DNA from: Mantis religiosa
Lineage: Eukaryota > Arthropoda > Insecta > Mantodea > Mantidae
Direction of reading: 5' to 3'
DNA length: 64,000 nt
NCBI GenBank assembly: GCA_030765055.1
Contig: CM060947.1
Coordinates: 53,514,591 to 53,578,590 of the forward strand
Notes under the pieces: model-generated
What the model was told of the DNA's origin: nothing
Database searches by the model: none
What the model saw: only the letters and a program-made list of their open reading frames with translations
Shown: one piece after another, positions 48,808 to 58,556 of the stretch
Numbering within the stretch: position 1 is the stretch's first letter
Layout: every line of letters begins with the position of its first letter
Translations under genes and position numbers: made by a program

Positions 48808-48880
48808 CGAACGGTAAAACGCATGTCTCGTAAGTAGACCAACAGCAGTTCGAATACTTGACGTGATCCTTATTTTTATT
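48808..48880 (+). mobile_element. tRNA-like sequence, probable SINE head
   Basis: A box TAGCCGAACGG and a degraded B box AGTTCGAATAC at tRNA spacing, with an anticodon-like stem GTCT/AGAC around a 7-base loop. The acceptor stem does not pair well, so this is unlikely to be a functional tRNA gene. The trinucleotide-rich stretch after it may be its tail. Confidence 0.4.
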
Positions 48881-48887
48881 ATTATCG

Positions 48888-48975
48888 CCGTCGTCGTCAT
48901 CATCATCGTCTTCATCATCACCTTATCATCATTTTCATTATCATTTTCATTAGCATCATCATTATTGTTGTTGCA
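48888..48975. repeat. Impure (ATC/ATT)n trinucleotide repeat
   Basis: A run of ATC, GTC and ATT triplets, imperfect, following the tRNA-like sequence. Confidence 0.85.
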
Positions 48976-51524
48976 ACTTTAATAGCAATGCCTTAAGTTT
49001 TTCTTGCAGAAGAGACATAATAATATTTTGAACCCATTAATTTATATAAACCAAAATAACGTAGTACTATCGTTTTCAAAATAAATGCAATATTATTACA
49101 AAATTGTCTTAATATTGGTTGTGTAAGCACTCGGGCTCATTTGTCTGTTATGAATGGTGCTTGCATGTAATGCGAAGTATTCTCTCGCGAAAATTTCACT
49201 AGGCATTTGTTCTCATCCATGCCCCGTAGAATGAGTAGAAATAATAGCGGGTGTCTAAACCGTCTGCTTTTAAGTTAATTTCCATTTCCATTTGATTGTA
49301 CTCCTACATTTAGGAATAAAACACTAATTTCAGTTAGTTTACCAACAGAGTACTGTTTCAGTTTTTATGTGTGAGCATAAATGTCATAAAATCAAGTAAA
49401 CGTTAGCAATTAGAAGTTACATTACAATGTACGTAGTACACATTTCGTATTTCTACAATAAAAAAATTAATTGAAATGATGTCTGGGATTCGCACCTTTG
49501 TAGGTGTAGCTCCTACATATTTTCCTATAACAGCTTAGCTATCTGTGCACGTTTGGTAAATGAGACTTAATCATGAGTCAATTATGAGAGTCAAAAAGAA
49601 GGATTCCCTATATGAATATGCACGAAACATGTGAAACAATGCGCCAAAGTGTGAAAATTCTCATTATCATCATCAATTAATTAATACACAAATTTGAAAT
49701 AAATATACAGTGTTTAAGACCCTTTGAGTCCAAGCAAAGCTTTTTTAGAAAAAAAATTGAATATGTCACACAAAGGTTGAAGAATTTCATTCTATTCCAG
49801 ACAATCCTTTACTAGGGCAATTTTTCGATTTGTTAGATTTTCTCAAAAACTCGTCTATCGATTTTGCTACAGTTATCATATGTTAAAGATATTTTAATGA
49901 AAAAATGAAATGTATATCTTGAATTTTCTGTAAGTATCTTATTTCTCTTGAACTGTGTTTCGCTTAAGTGGTAAATCTCCACAAAATAAATGTGTATATC
50001 GTTAAAATACATTAAAATTTATGTTGAATAACTATTTTTATAACATTAACCATTTCTGAAATATTCCTTCTTATGGGTTTGAATTTTATAATATTTGCAC
50101 CACTAGCCAGGAGTCGCCTTCTCTGAAGATGCCCAATGTAGTTGTGGGCGAAACGTCAGATGGTTGTTCATTGACTGCATCATGCATACTGCATTCTATT
50201 TGATTATGTATGATGGTGTTCCATTCTGTCATGTTAAACATGTTTACATGGTAAGTAAATTATGTGTCCACTTCAATGTTTACCATTCCCTATATTACTA
50301 TATTACTAACTACCTTTTTAATGGATGTTTTCCCATTTGTGTTAAAAAATTTAAAGACATTCGCATGAGATCTAGGTTCTTTCATAGCTCATAGGTTCCG
50401 TTGGAAAAAATCATGTTTTGGAATTCTAAACTTCCTTCTGTGAAAATATAATCGGAAAGCGTAGGGCTTACAGGGTCTTGCAAAATTACCGTTACTTCTT
50501 AACTTTTCCCGACCTTCTGAGAACTTTTTAAAACGTAGTAGGTTCAAAGAACAAACAAGTAAATTAGATGTGTTTTGTTTCTTTACACGATTCGCATCTT
50601 GAGTCTGATATCTGATGAGTGTTGAACACAAAGTTTGGTTTTCAGAGCTGTACCCATCAAACCGAAAAGCTTTCTCACTGAAAGCCTTCTGGAGGGTGGG
50701 GGTGAAATGGAGCTATTTGCAGCAGGGTCCTCTATCTTCCAAAGAAGCGAATGAGACAAACGCGACAAATTACAAGAAAACTACAAACGGAGAGGTTCAG
50801 CCAAAAGATAAGCAAGGCCCCCCTGCATTGTCATCAATGGCTGGCCCTGCAATAAAGTTCATTTTCGGAAGTGCCTGCCCAGATCCTAACCAGGATTGAT
50901 AACGTCTGGGGGAGCAGTCCCCTTATAAACCTCGCCCTTCCTGTTGCCATAGACAACACACAGGGATGGATGCAACATTGGCACCCTACATCATAAAGAT
51001 CCATTACCGTGTTGCAGCTTCATTAGCTAATGCCCACCTGGCATACCCAACCTAACTCAGCTGCCATTTCAGCCGTATTCTTTATGAAATTGTTATAAAA
51101 TTAACTAGAAGCTTTTAATGGTAGATTATTTAAATGAATACAGCAGTGATTTCTTTGGATAATTAGCAAGTATGTAAAAACAAACATAGAGAACGAGTAT
51201 TAAACTTGAACTTCCTTCAAGGTGGATTAATAACAAACACTGAAACAGATATAAAAACGAAGTAAATAAATATGATGACCGGAATAAACTAATGTACACT
51301 AAAAATCTGATATATTGAGCTCATATAGTCTTATGTATACTCCTGTTCCAGAGGTTATTGTTTTCTCAACTTCGTGTTAATTGGGATAAACATTTGCAGA
51401 AATTGTGTTAATGCATCTATCTTTATAGATAGGTACAACGGGAACTGGAAAATACAGAAAGCCTTAAGAGATAGGATAGTATAGAATTGCACGCAGGGAT
51501 GCGGCACCGTATACAGTTTTGATT
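48976..51524. other. Non-coding stretch with a hammerhead-like motif
   Basis: No gene established. A degraded tRNA-like sequence may lie on the minus strand at about 49490-49560. At 50111-50166 there is a CTGAAGA - GCCC/GGGC - GAAAC - GTC arrangement resembling a hammerhead ribozyme core. The 94-codon frame at 50615-50899 is unrecognised. Confidence 0.35.
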
Positions 51525-51826
51525 TATTGTAGCTATGCCCCCAAGTAGGGGATTCCCGGGAGGAATGATGAGGCGAGAGTGACTTGGGCGGCCGTCCCAA
51601 AGAGTCACAGCAGTGTACACGGCAGGGTTCCCACATTTGACCAATTGTAAACTCCCCGGCAGATCGGTAAAACCGTCATCCTACCCATCGTTGTCCTGAA
51701 ACGGCCTACTAGGCCAACCCGGAGACCGGAAACCGTCCTACAGGAGGAGGAAATGTTACTCAGAGCATATCATTCTGCCATGCAGCGCCGAGACTCCTGC
51801 CTACACTTCTACCCTGAAAGAGACCA
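51525..51826 (-). mobile_element. SINE-C, 3' part, interrupted by SINE-B
   Basis: Minus-strand family C sequence: CCTCCCGGGAATCCCC near the 3' end, TGCCGGGGAGTTTAC, GGTTTCCGGTCTCCGGG, and the middle near CTGCATGGCAG. It is continuous with 51956-52168 once the SINE-B and one TSD copy are removed. Confidence 0.82.
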
Positions 51827-51955
51827 TCGACGAATGTCAGATAACTAAGCTCCATGGACCTCGGACTCATTTGAGCATCATTTCACCCATTTCATTCGTC
51901 GTCCAATATGACTTAACGTTGGAGGTCATAAGTTACTAAAAAAGGAGAGAGACCA
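51819..51955 (+). mobile_element. SINE-B, 5'-truncated, nested in SINE-C, 8-bp TSD
   Basis: The insert (51827-51947) starts within the SINE-B body (CGAATGTCAGATAACTAAGC) and runs to the 3' end and an A-rich tail. AGAGACCA flanks it on both sides (51819-51826, 51948-51955). SINE-C must have been present first. Confidence 0.87.
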
Positions 51956-52168
51956 CCAAAGAGAGATGATATAAAATGATAATGGAGGGACAGGAAATTC
52001 GGGGGAAGTAATTAACCTACCCAGCATTCACCTGGCGACCCGACAAAATCTCCGAAAAACCCTATGGGTCAAGTTAGTTGACCACGGGAATCGAATCTGT
52101 ACCTCCCAAATGCAAGCCACAGATGAAGACGCGTACACCATCCCTCTCGGTAAGCCTTAGGAGGCAGT
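51956..52168 (-). mobile_element. SINE-C, 5' part with tRNA head
   Basis: The rest of the split copy: GTGAATGCTGGGTAGGTTAA and GATTCGATTCCCGTGGTC (B box) on the minus strand, and the head near GGCTTACCGAGAGGG. Confidence 0.82.
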
Positions 52169-52839
52169 AAAATCTTTGAAGAGCTGGTGTCCATACGTGG
52201 CTTTAAAATTTCGTTCTCTTTAGATAGCCAAAGAATATAAAATAACACAGGAACATGCGTAAAGTGTACGTATTTGAAAATCCACACAAGGAAAAAAAGG
52301 AATAAATAGTTATCCTAAAAAATTAATATATCAGACGTGAACTTTATGATCCAAACAGATCTAACCTTTTTGTAGTAAATTTTGTCTCTATCTTGCAGTT
52401 TACCAGTAATGCGAAAGTATTTCAGAATGAAGAGAAAAATTCAAGACATATGTTTCAGTTATAGTTAAATATATTAAATTTGTGTGATTAAATATAAATT
52501 AGTATACTATTTGAGGAAACCAAAATGTTTGCATTTTTTTTTTTCAATTACAGGGAATTTTGCGGTGAGATAATTTTCTTGCAAATCTTTGTGCAGCATG
52601 CTTAAAAATGCAGAACTTAGATAACAAGTCTTGTATTTAAGCAACTTTCTTTTGTGCTTTTCAAACACTTCTGGAACTTTTTGTGGGATAAATCGAGTCC
52701 CAAATTTAGCACCTGCTTTGGTTAGAACCTTGGCAGCAAATTTTTGGGTGGAATTTTATATTTCCTTTTCTACTGTAGATATGTGGTAGAGGCAGTATAA
52801 AAGCTAAATATTTTCAATAAAGAAGTTGTGTAAAACAAT
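52169..52839. other. AT-rich non-coding stretch
   Basis: Nothing recognised. Confidence 0.45.
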
Positions 52840-53720
52840 GCAATACCAATTATTACTTATGGCTCAGAAATATGGACTATAAACACTCACCACAAAATAC
52901 GAGAAATGATGAAATTCCTTAGATTAATGGCGGAAGTACAAGAAGGACATAACATGAAATAATGCAATAAGGCAGCAGAAGAGCTCATAACTACAATAAT
53001 ATAGAAGAAACTGGAAACAACATGTAGAAAAACACAGTACCTCAAATTATCACTCCAAGGAAAGGGAAACCCATGAAATCCCAACAAGAAAATATTAGAA
53101 CAGAAATTGTAGCCTGGAATAGGTTGAACCTATGTTGTGCTGTAGGAATAGATGGAGGAATAAGAAACTGCCCTCTTTAGCACTTAATCCTAATGGATAA
53201 AAGCAAGGGTTGCCAGCATTTTCATAGTGAGAGCCATGCTAATAATCAGAGAACGAGTTCGGCTTTACTAAACATCACAGCTCTACGGAAATGAAAATTC
53301 ATAATACTTGCGCAAGTGTATCAGTCTAGATATCTTAATAATGTCAACGAAACAATGAGGAATTCATTGAGTTACAAGGTAGTATAACAGCATCCAACAG
53401 TGAAAAACTGTACACTGAAGATCTAAAATTAGAATTATATCAAGCTATAGTCAGAAGTGTGCTATGTTATTCCTGGGTCACGAGAAGAGGGTCACAATCT
53501 GCACTGGGAGTTTTGATCGTGTAGAATGGGAAAAAAATACAGAAGGAGATATGTTTGTAGCATGGCCCAGAACAAAACTCAGAACCATATAGATGGAGTT
53601 GATAGCAACACCGAGTTCCTAACACAATCTGTTTTAGATTATCCAGAAAAAATAAAAGAAATCAGAGTCAAAATATAATACGAACTTAGCTTCTCAAGAA
53701 ATAGGTATTTCAAAAATTTG
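52840..53720 (+). pseudogene. LINE remnants, heavily decayed, plus strand
   Basis: Two neighbouring blocks resemble the region downstream of the catalytic motif in LINE ORF2. The first (about 52845-53100) reads PIITYGSEIWTINTHHKIRE then MMKFLRLM, the familiar tYGSEtW...FLRrm pattern. The second (about 53330-53600) reads VYQSRYLNNVNE, then LYQAIVRSVLCYSWVTRRG, then SQSALGVFDRVEWEK, the same region of a different copy. Both have several stops and shifts. They may be two insertions or one duplicated element. No catalytic motif survives. Confidence 0.65.
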
Positions 53721-54044
53721 AAGCGGCGTAAACTGTCAAGCAATTAAACAAATTACTAAGGGGAGAGGAAAAGAACGTAAGGAAAAACTGTGAAAAGAAT
53801 AGTGGGTTAAAGTGGCGTAAAGTAGCTTTAACAGCTCTGAAATACATATTTTGAAGTGCTAGAAGAATGTGCAGCTGCAGTTAGCTTGCTTCCTCTAGCA
53901 AATAACTTCGATGTCAAGAGAAGTAATGTTTTCAACGAGAGGGTTGTTTCTAAAATAGAAGGTTTTGGTATGAAATAATTCAGGGGCAACTTCCCGTTTT
54001 CAAAACGCTCAAAAAAGTTTATATTATCACGAAACTGAAAAATT
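53721..54044. other. Non-coding stretch
   Basis: Nothing recognised; it may be decayed LINE sequence. Confidence 0.4.
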
Positions 54045-54790
54045 TCTTCTTGTTCTTCTTCTTCTTCTTCACTTCATGGCATAGGCAATCAAGTGCCTGT
54101 TCCGCCCTCGAAGTCCTCCAGCCATCGTTTCCTGGGTCTGCCCACCGATCTTCTACCTCTAGGACGATACTGTAATATGTGTTTTGTAAGTCTATTATCT
54201 GGCATTCTTTCAACATGTTCCTTACATTTTTGTTTGAGATCTTTTAACCTATCATTCGTACTAAAAATGTCCAGCCCTTCTCTTATATTTTCATTTATTA
54301 TTAAGTCCCTCTTCGTGAACCTTAACACTTCTCAAGAATTTCATTTCTGAAGCCTGTATTTTACTCTGTTGCTTTTTAGTTAACGTCCAAGTCTCACTTC
54401 CATATGTCAGTATAGGTACAGCCATAACTTTATAGAAATTTATTTTTTTTACGTATTTTGTTTCTAAATGTTCTATTTATTGTTCCACACACTCTTTGAA
54501 ATTGGCATATTTTATTGTAGACATCATATTCCTTGTCATAACTAACATCAGTTCCCAAGTAGTTAAAATGGCTTACCTGTTCAACGCAACGATTATTTAT
54601 AACTATCTTTGTTGTAAGTGACTCTGTCCTAATGAATGCCATTACCTTTGATTTTATAAAAGAAATTTTCATATTACATTGCTTACAAATTTCACTAAGT
54701 TTAAAAATAGATTTTTTCAGGGCAGACTCGCTATTTTGTATAATAACTAAGTCGTCAGCAAACAATAAAATATTTTAAAAAGTTTTTATT
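54045..54790 (-). pseudogene. FADD-type LINE (RTE-like), 5'-truncated copy
   Basis: From 54768 the minus-strand frame begins at the catalytic FADDLVI and continues through FIKSKVMAFIRTES, VSHFNYLGTDVSYDKEYDVY and ICQFQRVCGTINRTFRNK. After a frameshift near 54430, the frame at 54328-54089 gives RFTKRDLIINENIREGLDI and ends GRRSVGRPRKRWLEDFEGG, the usual C terminus of this class of endonuclease-reverse transcriptase. The 3' end is a (GAA)n tract. It is the same family as the 12.9-kb copy. Truncation exactly at the active-site Asp pair leaves no functional enzyme. Confidence 0.9.
54046..54071 (-). repeat. (GAA)n tail of the LINE copy
   Basis: Plus strand reads TTCTTCTTGTTCTTCTTCTTCTTCTTCAC. It sits at the element's 3' end, as in the 12.9-kb copy. 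Confidence 0.85.
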
Positions 54791-54894
54791 TGAAATTTTA
54801 AAACCTACATTCACTAGCTGCTGAAAAATGTTTGCTATAATATAATGGATCAGGTTTATATGGATCCCACTGTATAAGTACTATAAGATATACA

Positions 54895-55345
54895 TCGGCA
54901 GAAATTTCACCCAAACGTTTGGGGTGGAATTATGCATCACCTTATTGATTCCTAATTCTGTTCTTAGATCTCAATGCATTGTATGTCTAAATTATTTTAG
55001 AAATGAATTGCATTTTGTAATTGAAGGACGTCATCCAACAATGTGCTTTTACACAATGGGGCACCAGTTAATTTCAGTGGAATAGTAGTAATATTTTGCT
55101 ATACATTTCCGCACAGTGGGGTTTCACTGCATGGTTTCTTCCATCTCCTGACTTGAATCCAATGGTTTCCTTGGTTTGGGGACATTTAAAGTTTTTGTGA
55201 ACCCTATACCGTATACTCAGTCTCTGAGAGAGCGTATCCCACGGGATTTGATGACGTACGAAGTTTGCAACAGAGTACGCGATAGCATGAAATGCAGACT
55301 TGGGACATGCATTGAAGCAGGAGGAAGGACTTTTTATAACTTTTC
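54895..55345 (+). pseudogene. Tc1/IS630-like (DDE) transposase C-terminal remnant
   Basis: Plus-strand frames with shifts show, in order: RQKFHPNVWGGIMHHLI, GAPVNFSGIV (from the DGAPxHFS-type motif), SPDLNPM followed by WGHLKF (from the catalytic SPDLNPxDFFLWGHLK region), and a clean 45-codon end. That end contains YTQSLRERIPRD, CNRVRDSMKCRLG and TCIEAGGRTF. The closing VRxSMxxRLxxCIEAGGxxF signature is characteristic of this insect transposase family. The third acidic residue position (D of MDFFLW) reads MVSLVW here, so the active site is destroyed. Confidence 0.83.
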
Positions 55346-56345
55346 AATTTGATCTTATGACTCAACAATAAATGCTTTTCAGCACCATCTTCATAGAAAA
55401 GTTGTATATTCAATTTGATGTTCAGAAGTCTTTTCCCAAATATTCCGCGCCGAAAGAGAAAAATTTTCTATTAATGACGTTGCCAAACAAGCATTTAGTG
55501 TTGCAGTTTGAGTTATTATTTGAAAACTCTGTTTAAATTTTATGTGATACAAACACAATACATAAAGAATTAAATGTAGTCGAAAAAAGTTTGAAAATAA
55601 GGGACAATGGAGGAGGCTGGGTTTGTTGTGAAAAAACGTACCTTGGGAAGAAATGAGATTTCTAAAAGGTTTTTAAAAACTGAATAGCCTAAGTTATTTC
55701 AAAGCATGCAAATGCACTGTTCGAATCCTTTTGATGATCAAACCTTTGGCATAAAGAAAGAATCACAGTATTACATAATTCATCCACCTACATTTCCCAA
55801 AAGAGGATCGAACACGCTTCACTGGGCTGGAAGTTGCAGTGTTTGAGATGTTAATTTAAATATCGTTTTTTTTTTCTAACCTCTAGTGCTTGCATTTTTG
55901 ACGTCCCAGTGAACACTAAAAAAAAGTTACCACATTAAAGAACTTTTGTTGTTTTTTCGCAACTTTACCAGCCTGAGGATATGAAGGTTGGAGATTGTAA
56001 AAGCTTAATGTTTTTCAAGTGGTTTGCTTTCTTTTCCTTTTGCAAGCGCAACGTAACAAGGAGTCAAACAAGAACATGCACTGTATTTCTGTAGAATAAA
56101 CAGTGAGAGCATATCGCAAGTTTCTTTTCAATTCTTGTTTCGTAAACGTGTATCCCTTTTTAATTTGTGTATTGAACACCATAGTGTGTTGTGTTATGGG
56201 ATATAGTGTATTGTGATAATTATATATTGAAATATATCGCTTTACATCAGAAAATCCAACATATATGTTCCATCGAAAATACACCTTTTGAAGTTTCGTG
56301 ACACAAAATCAGTGCAAAAGGTTCAATCGCTTACTTTAATTTAGT
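55346..56345. other. AT-rich non-coding stretch
   Basis: Nothing recognised. Confidence 0.45.
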
Positions 56346-56428
56346 TAACGTCCTCCAACATAAGTACATATAACATGAATAAATTGGTGAAATGATGCTG
56401 AAATGAGCCCAGGATTTATAGAGTCACT
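56346..56428 (-). mobile_element. SINE-B 3' fragment
   Basis: Decayed reverse copy: AACGTCCTCCAACATAAGT, GGTGAAATGATGCTGAAATG and GAGCCCAGG on the plus strand. Confidence 0.6.
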
Positions 56429-56454
56429 TACTACCTGTCAAACCAGCATGTTGT

Positions 56455-56540
56455 AATGATAGATCCGTTGGTAAGAGCAAGACAAAATGTTCAAATCCGG
56501 TTACGGCATTGTATTACTCTGTCTAGTGCATGCTTACACA
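56455..56540 (+). mobile_element. SINE-A, decayed fragment
   Basis: GATAGATCCGTTGGTAAGAGC, then GTTCAAATCCGGTTACGGCATTG, matches the tRNA-like part and tail start. Much of the anticodon-arm region is altered. Confidence 0.6.
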
Positions 56541-57120
56541 ATTAATATACAGAGGTTAGTATAATACTTCATACTACCACTAATAATAATGATGATAATC
56601 AGAGGCAAGAATTTTTTGTTTTAACGATAATTTCTCGATTTTTTTCGAATTTTTCCTTTTTTGAGAATAATACACCTTTTGGTGTTGAATGAGAACATTT
56701 CTCTTATTTTTAGTCTGCATAGAAAAATTTAAATTTGTTATTACAAATTACATAAATATAAATTTAAATTAACATTCATATCTTCATAGCATGAAGCTAG
56801 AAGTCGTAAAAAATGTTTACAAAAATAATAAAATTTAACACTTAACAAAGGCAATACAGTGACATCATCATACACACTGAAATAACAGCTAAAGCGGTGC
56901 AACAGTAAACTGACACCACAGCACCCGGCTGGTCCGTGATACTGAGAACTGTTTGTGGTATGCTAACTGGAAATGTTATTTAATGGACCGTGAATAGAAA
57001 AATAAAAGCCTCCTATTATGCTGACTAAAGGTACTGACAATATTGAACTTCTTGGAAGCTAGTCTCAGGTATTATATTAACATGAAAATATTGTCCCTCG
57101 GGGCTTAAGAATGCCCGAAA
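56541..57120. other. AT-rich non-coding stretch
   Basis: Nothing recognised, though it could include the decayed 5' part of the hAT-like element that follows. Confidence 0.4.
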
Positions 57121-58556
57121 GTTAAAAATGAATACAAACAATACCTCACTGAAATTCACCCAGATTTAGAAGCTAAACTGTTCCCATTGCCTGTACTGAC
57201 ACTCTAGCTGGTTTAATTCAGTAGTTTAATTTGCCAGCAATTTTGATGCAATTGTGGATTTCTTTTCTAAAAAAGGAAAACCTTCCAGTTCCAGCACATG
57301 ATCATTTTTGCAGTGCCAAGTGCTGCAATATTGTAAAGGTGCATTTGTTTCTGAAAATTGCAGATTGGTAACAGATCCCATATTAGAATTTTAGTCTAAG
57401 CAAAAACCTGTGGCTCTCTTGTTTTATGCCAAATTAACTTGCTGAGAACAAAATGTGAAATATTAGAGAGTGGTCACTTTGGAAACAGAGTAGGAACACG
57501 TGTAGATCATATCATGAATCCCAGTGTTAGAGAAGCAATAGAAGAGAATCTAAACGTTTGCTGCCATATGACTTTGTCTAAATTGAACTCCATTATGGCA
57601 AGAGATACTGATGATGTAATAACCATAAAAGCTTTGGATCATTTCTTTAAGCCTTCTAGGTTAGTAACTAAATCAAGTATAGGTTTTAGTTAATTGATGG
57701 AAATTAATCATTTTTTCATGGTATAGGCTTAGGTATATAAGCTAAGGTCTTTGATAGAGTCAACATGAAAAATTCAATGCCATGGCCAGGATTTGAACCA
57801 CAGATCTCCTGGTTTCCACTCAGTCACTCTAACCTATCGAGCTACCATGGCCAACGATATTTTCATGTTGACTCTATCAAAGACCTTAGCCTATATACGC
57901 CTAGTATGAAGAAATGATTAATTTCCATCAATTAACTAAGATGATAAGAGTTAAATGATGAAGTCTGGGACTCAAGTACTTACAATAGTAAGTCGCCACA
58001 AACGAAGTATCTCGGATGAGAGAGCCCCTAGTGATCTACCGGGAATATATATATATGAGTCAACTATAGAATTTAATGTCAGGACGGCACGCTGGCCATG
58101 GTAGCTCAATGGGTTAGAGTGACTGGATGGAAACCAGGAGATCTGTGGGCATGCCGGGGCATGGCATTGATTTTTTTATGTTGACTCTCTATCGAATATA
58201 GGTTATTTAACTCGTATAATGACAACATTTAAACAACTAAATGCATTTAAGACCAGTGGTATTACTCGTGATTCTGATTTGATTCTTTATTATACAGAGC
58301 TTTGTGGCATTGTGGAACAGCAAAGCCATGGTGGTAACGATAATAGATTAGATTTAGTAACAGCACTCCTGGCATTGAAGGCAAAAGCGGATTTTTACAG
58401 CAATTTATGTGAAAAGTCCCTTCAATGTCTTTGGTTGCCGATGTCAAACGCTGACAGTGAGACACTTTTCTCTACATATAACTTAGTTGTGACGGACAAA
58501 AAAAACAAGTATGAAAAGCAAGAATATCACAATTTATTCTATTCTGCAGTTTGACG
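57121..58556 (+). pseudogene. hAT-like transposase gene split by a SINE-A insertion
   Basis: The C-terminal part (58204-58554) ends with CLWLPMSNADSETLFSTYNL then VVTDKKNKYEKQEYHNL, the dimerisation motif of hAT transposases (SNADSERxFS type). The frame upstream (about 57400-57684) belongs to the same gene. Deleting 57686-58204 joins ...KSSIG to YLTRIM... in frame with no stop. The joined frame is about 200 codons, far short of a full hAT transposase. Around 57128-57200 a broken frame (EYKQYLTEIHPDLEAKLFPL) resembles the N-terminal zinc-finger region of CGGBP1-like hAT proteins. Stops near 57205 and 57397 separate it from the rest. No terminal repeats found. Confidence 0.75.
57678..58204. mobile_element. 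SINE-A composite with inverted segments, 8-bp TSD
   Basis: Three parts. First, a minus-strand unit from distal 3' end to tRNA head (57686-57858). Second, a plus-strand 3' tail (57859 to about 57942). Third, a plus-strand leader, tRNA-like part and tail start (to 58196). TATAGGTT flanks the whole (57678-57685, 58197-58204). The third part contains TAGCTCAATGGGTTAGAGTGA; its B box is lost. A short (AT)n run sits in its leader near 58048. Confidence 0.87.

Noticed and set aside
50390..50500. Minus-strand peptide-like stretch containing SDYIFTEGSLEFQNMIF
   Set aside because: It looked exon-like, but it has no start, no clear splice sites and no recognised family, and stops lie close upstream.
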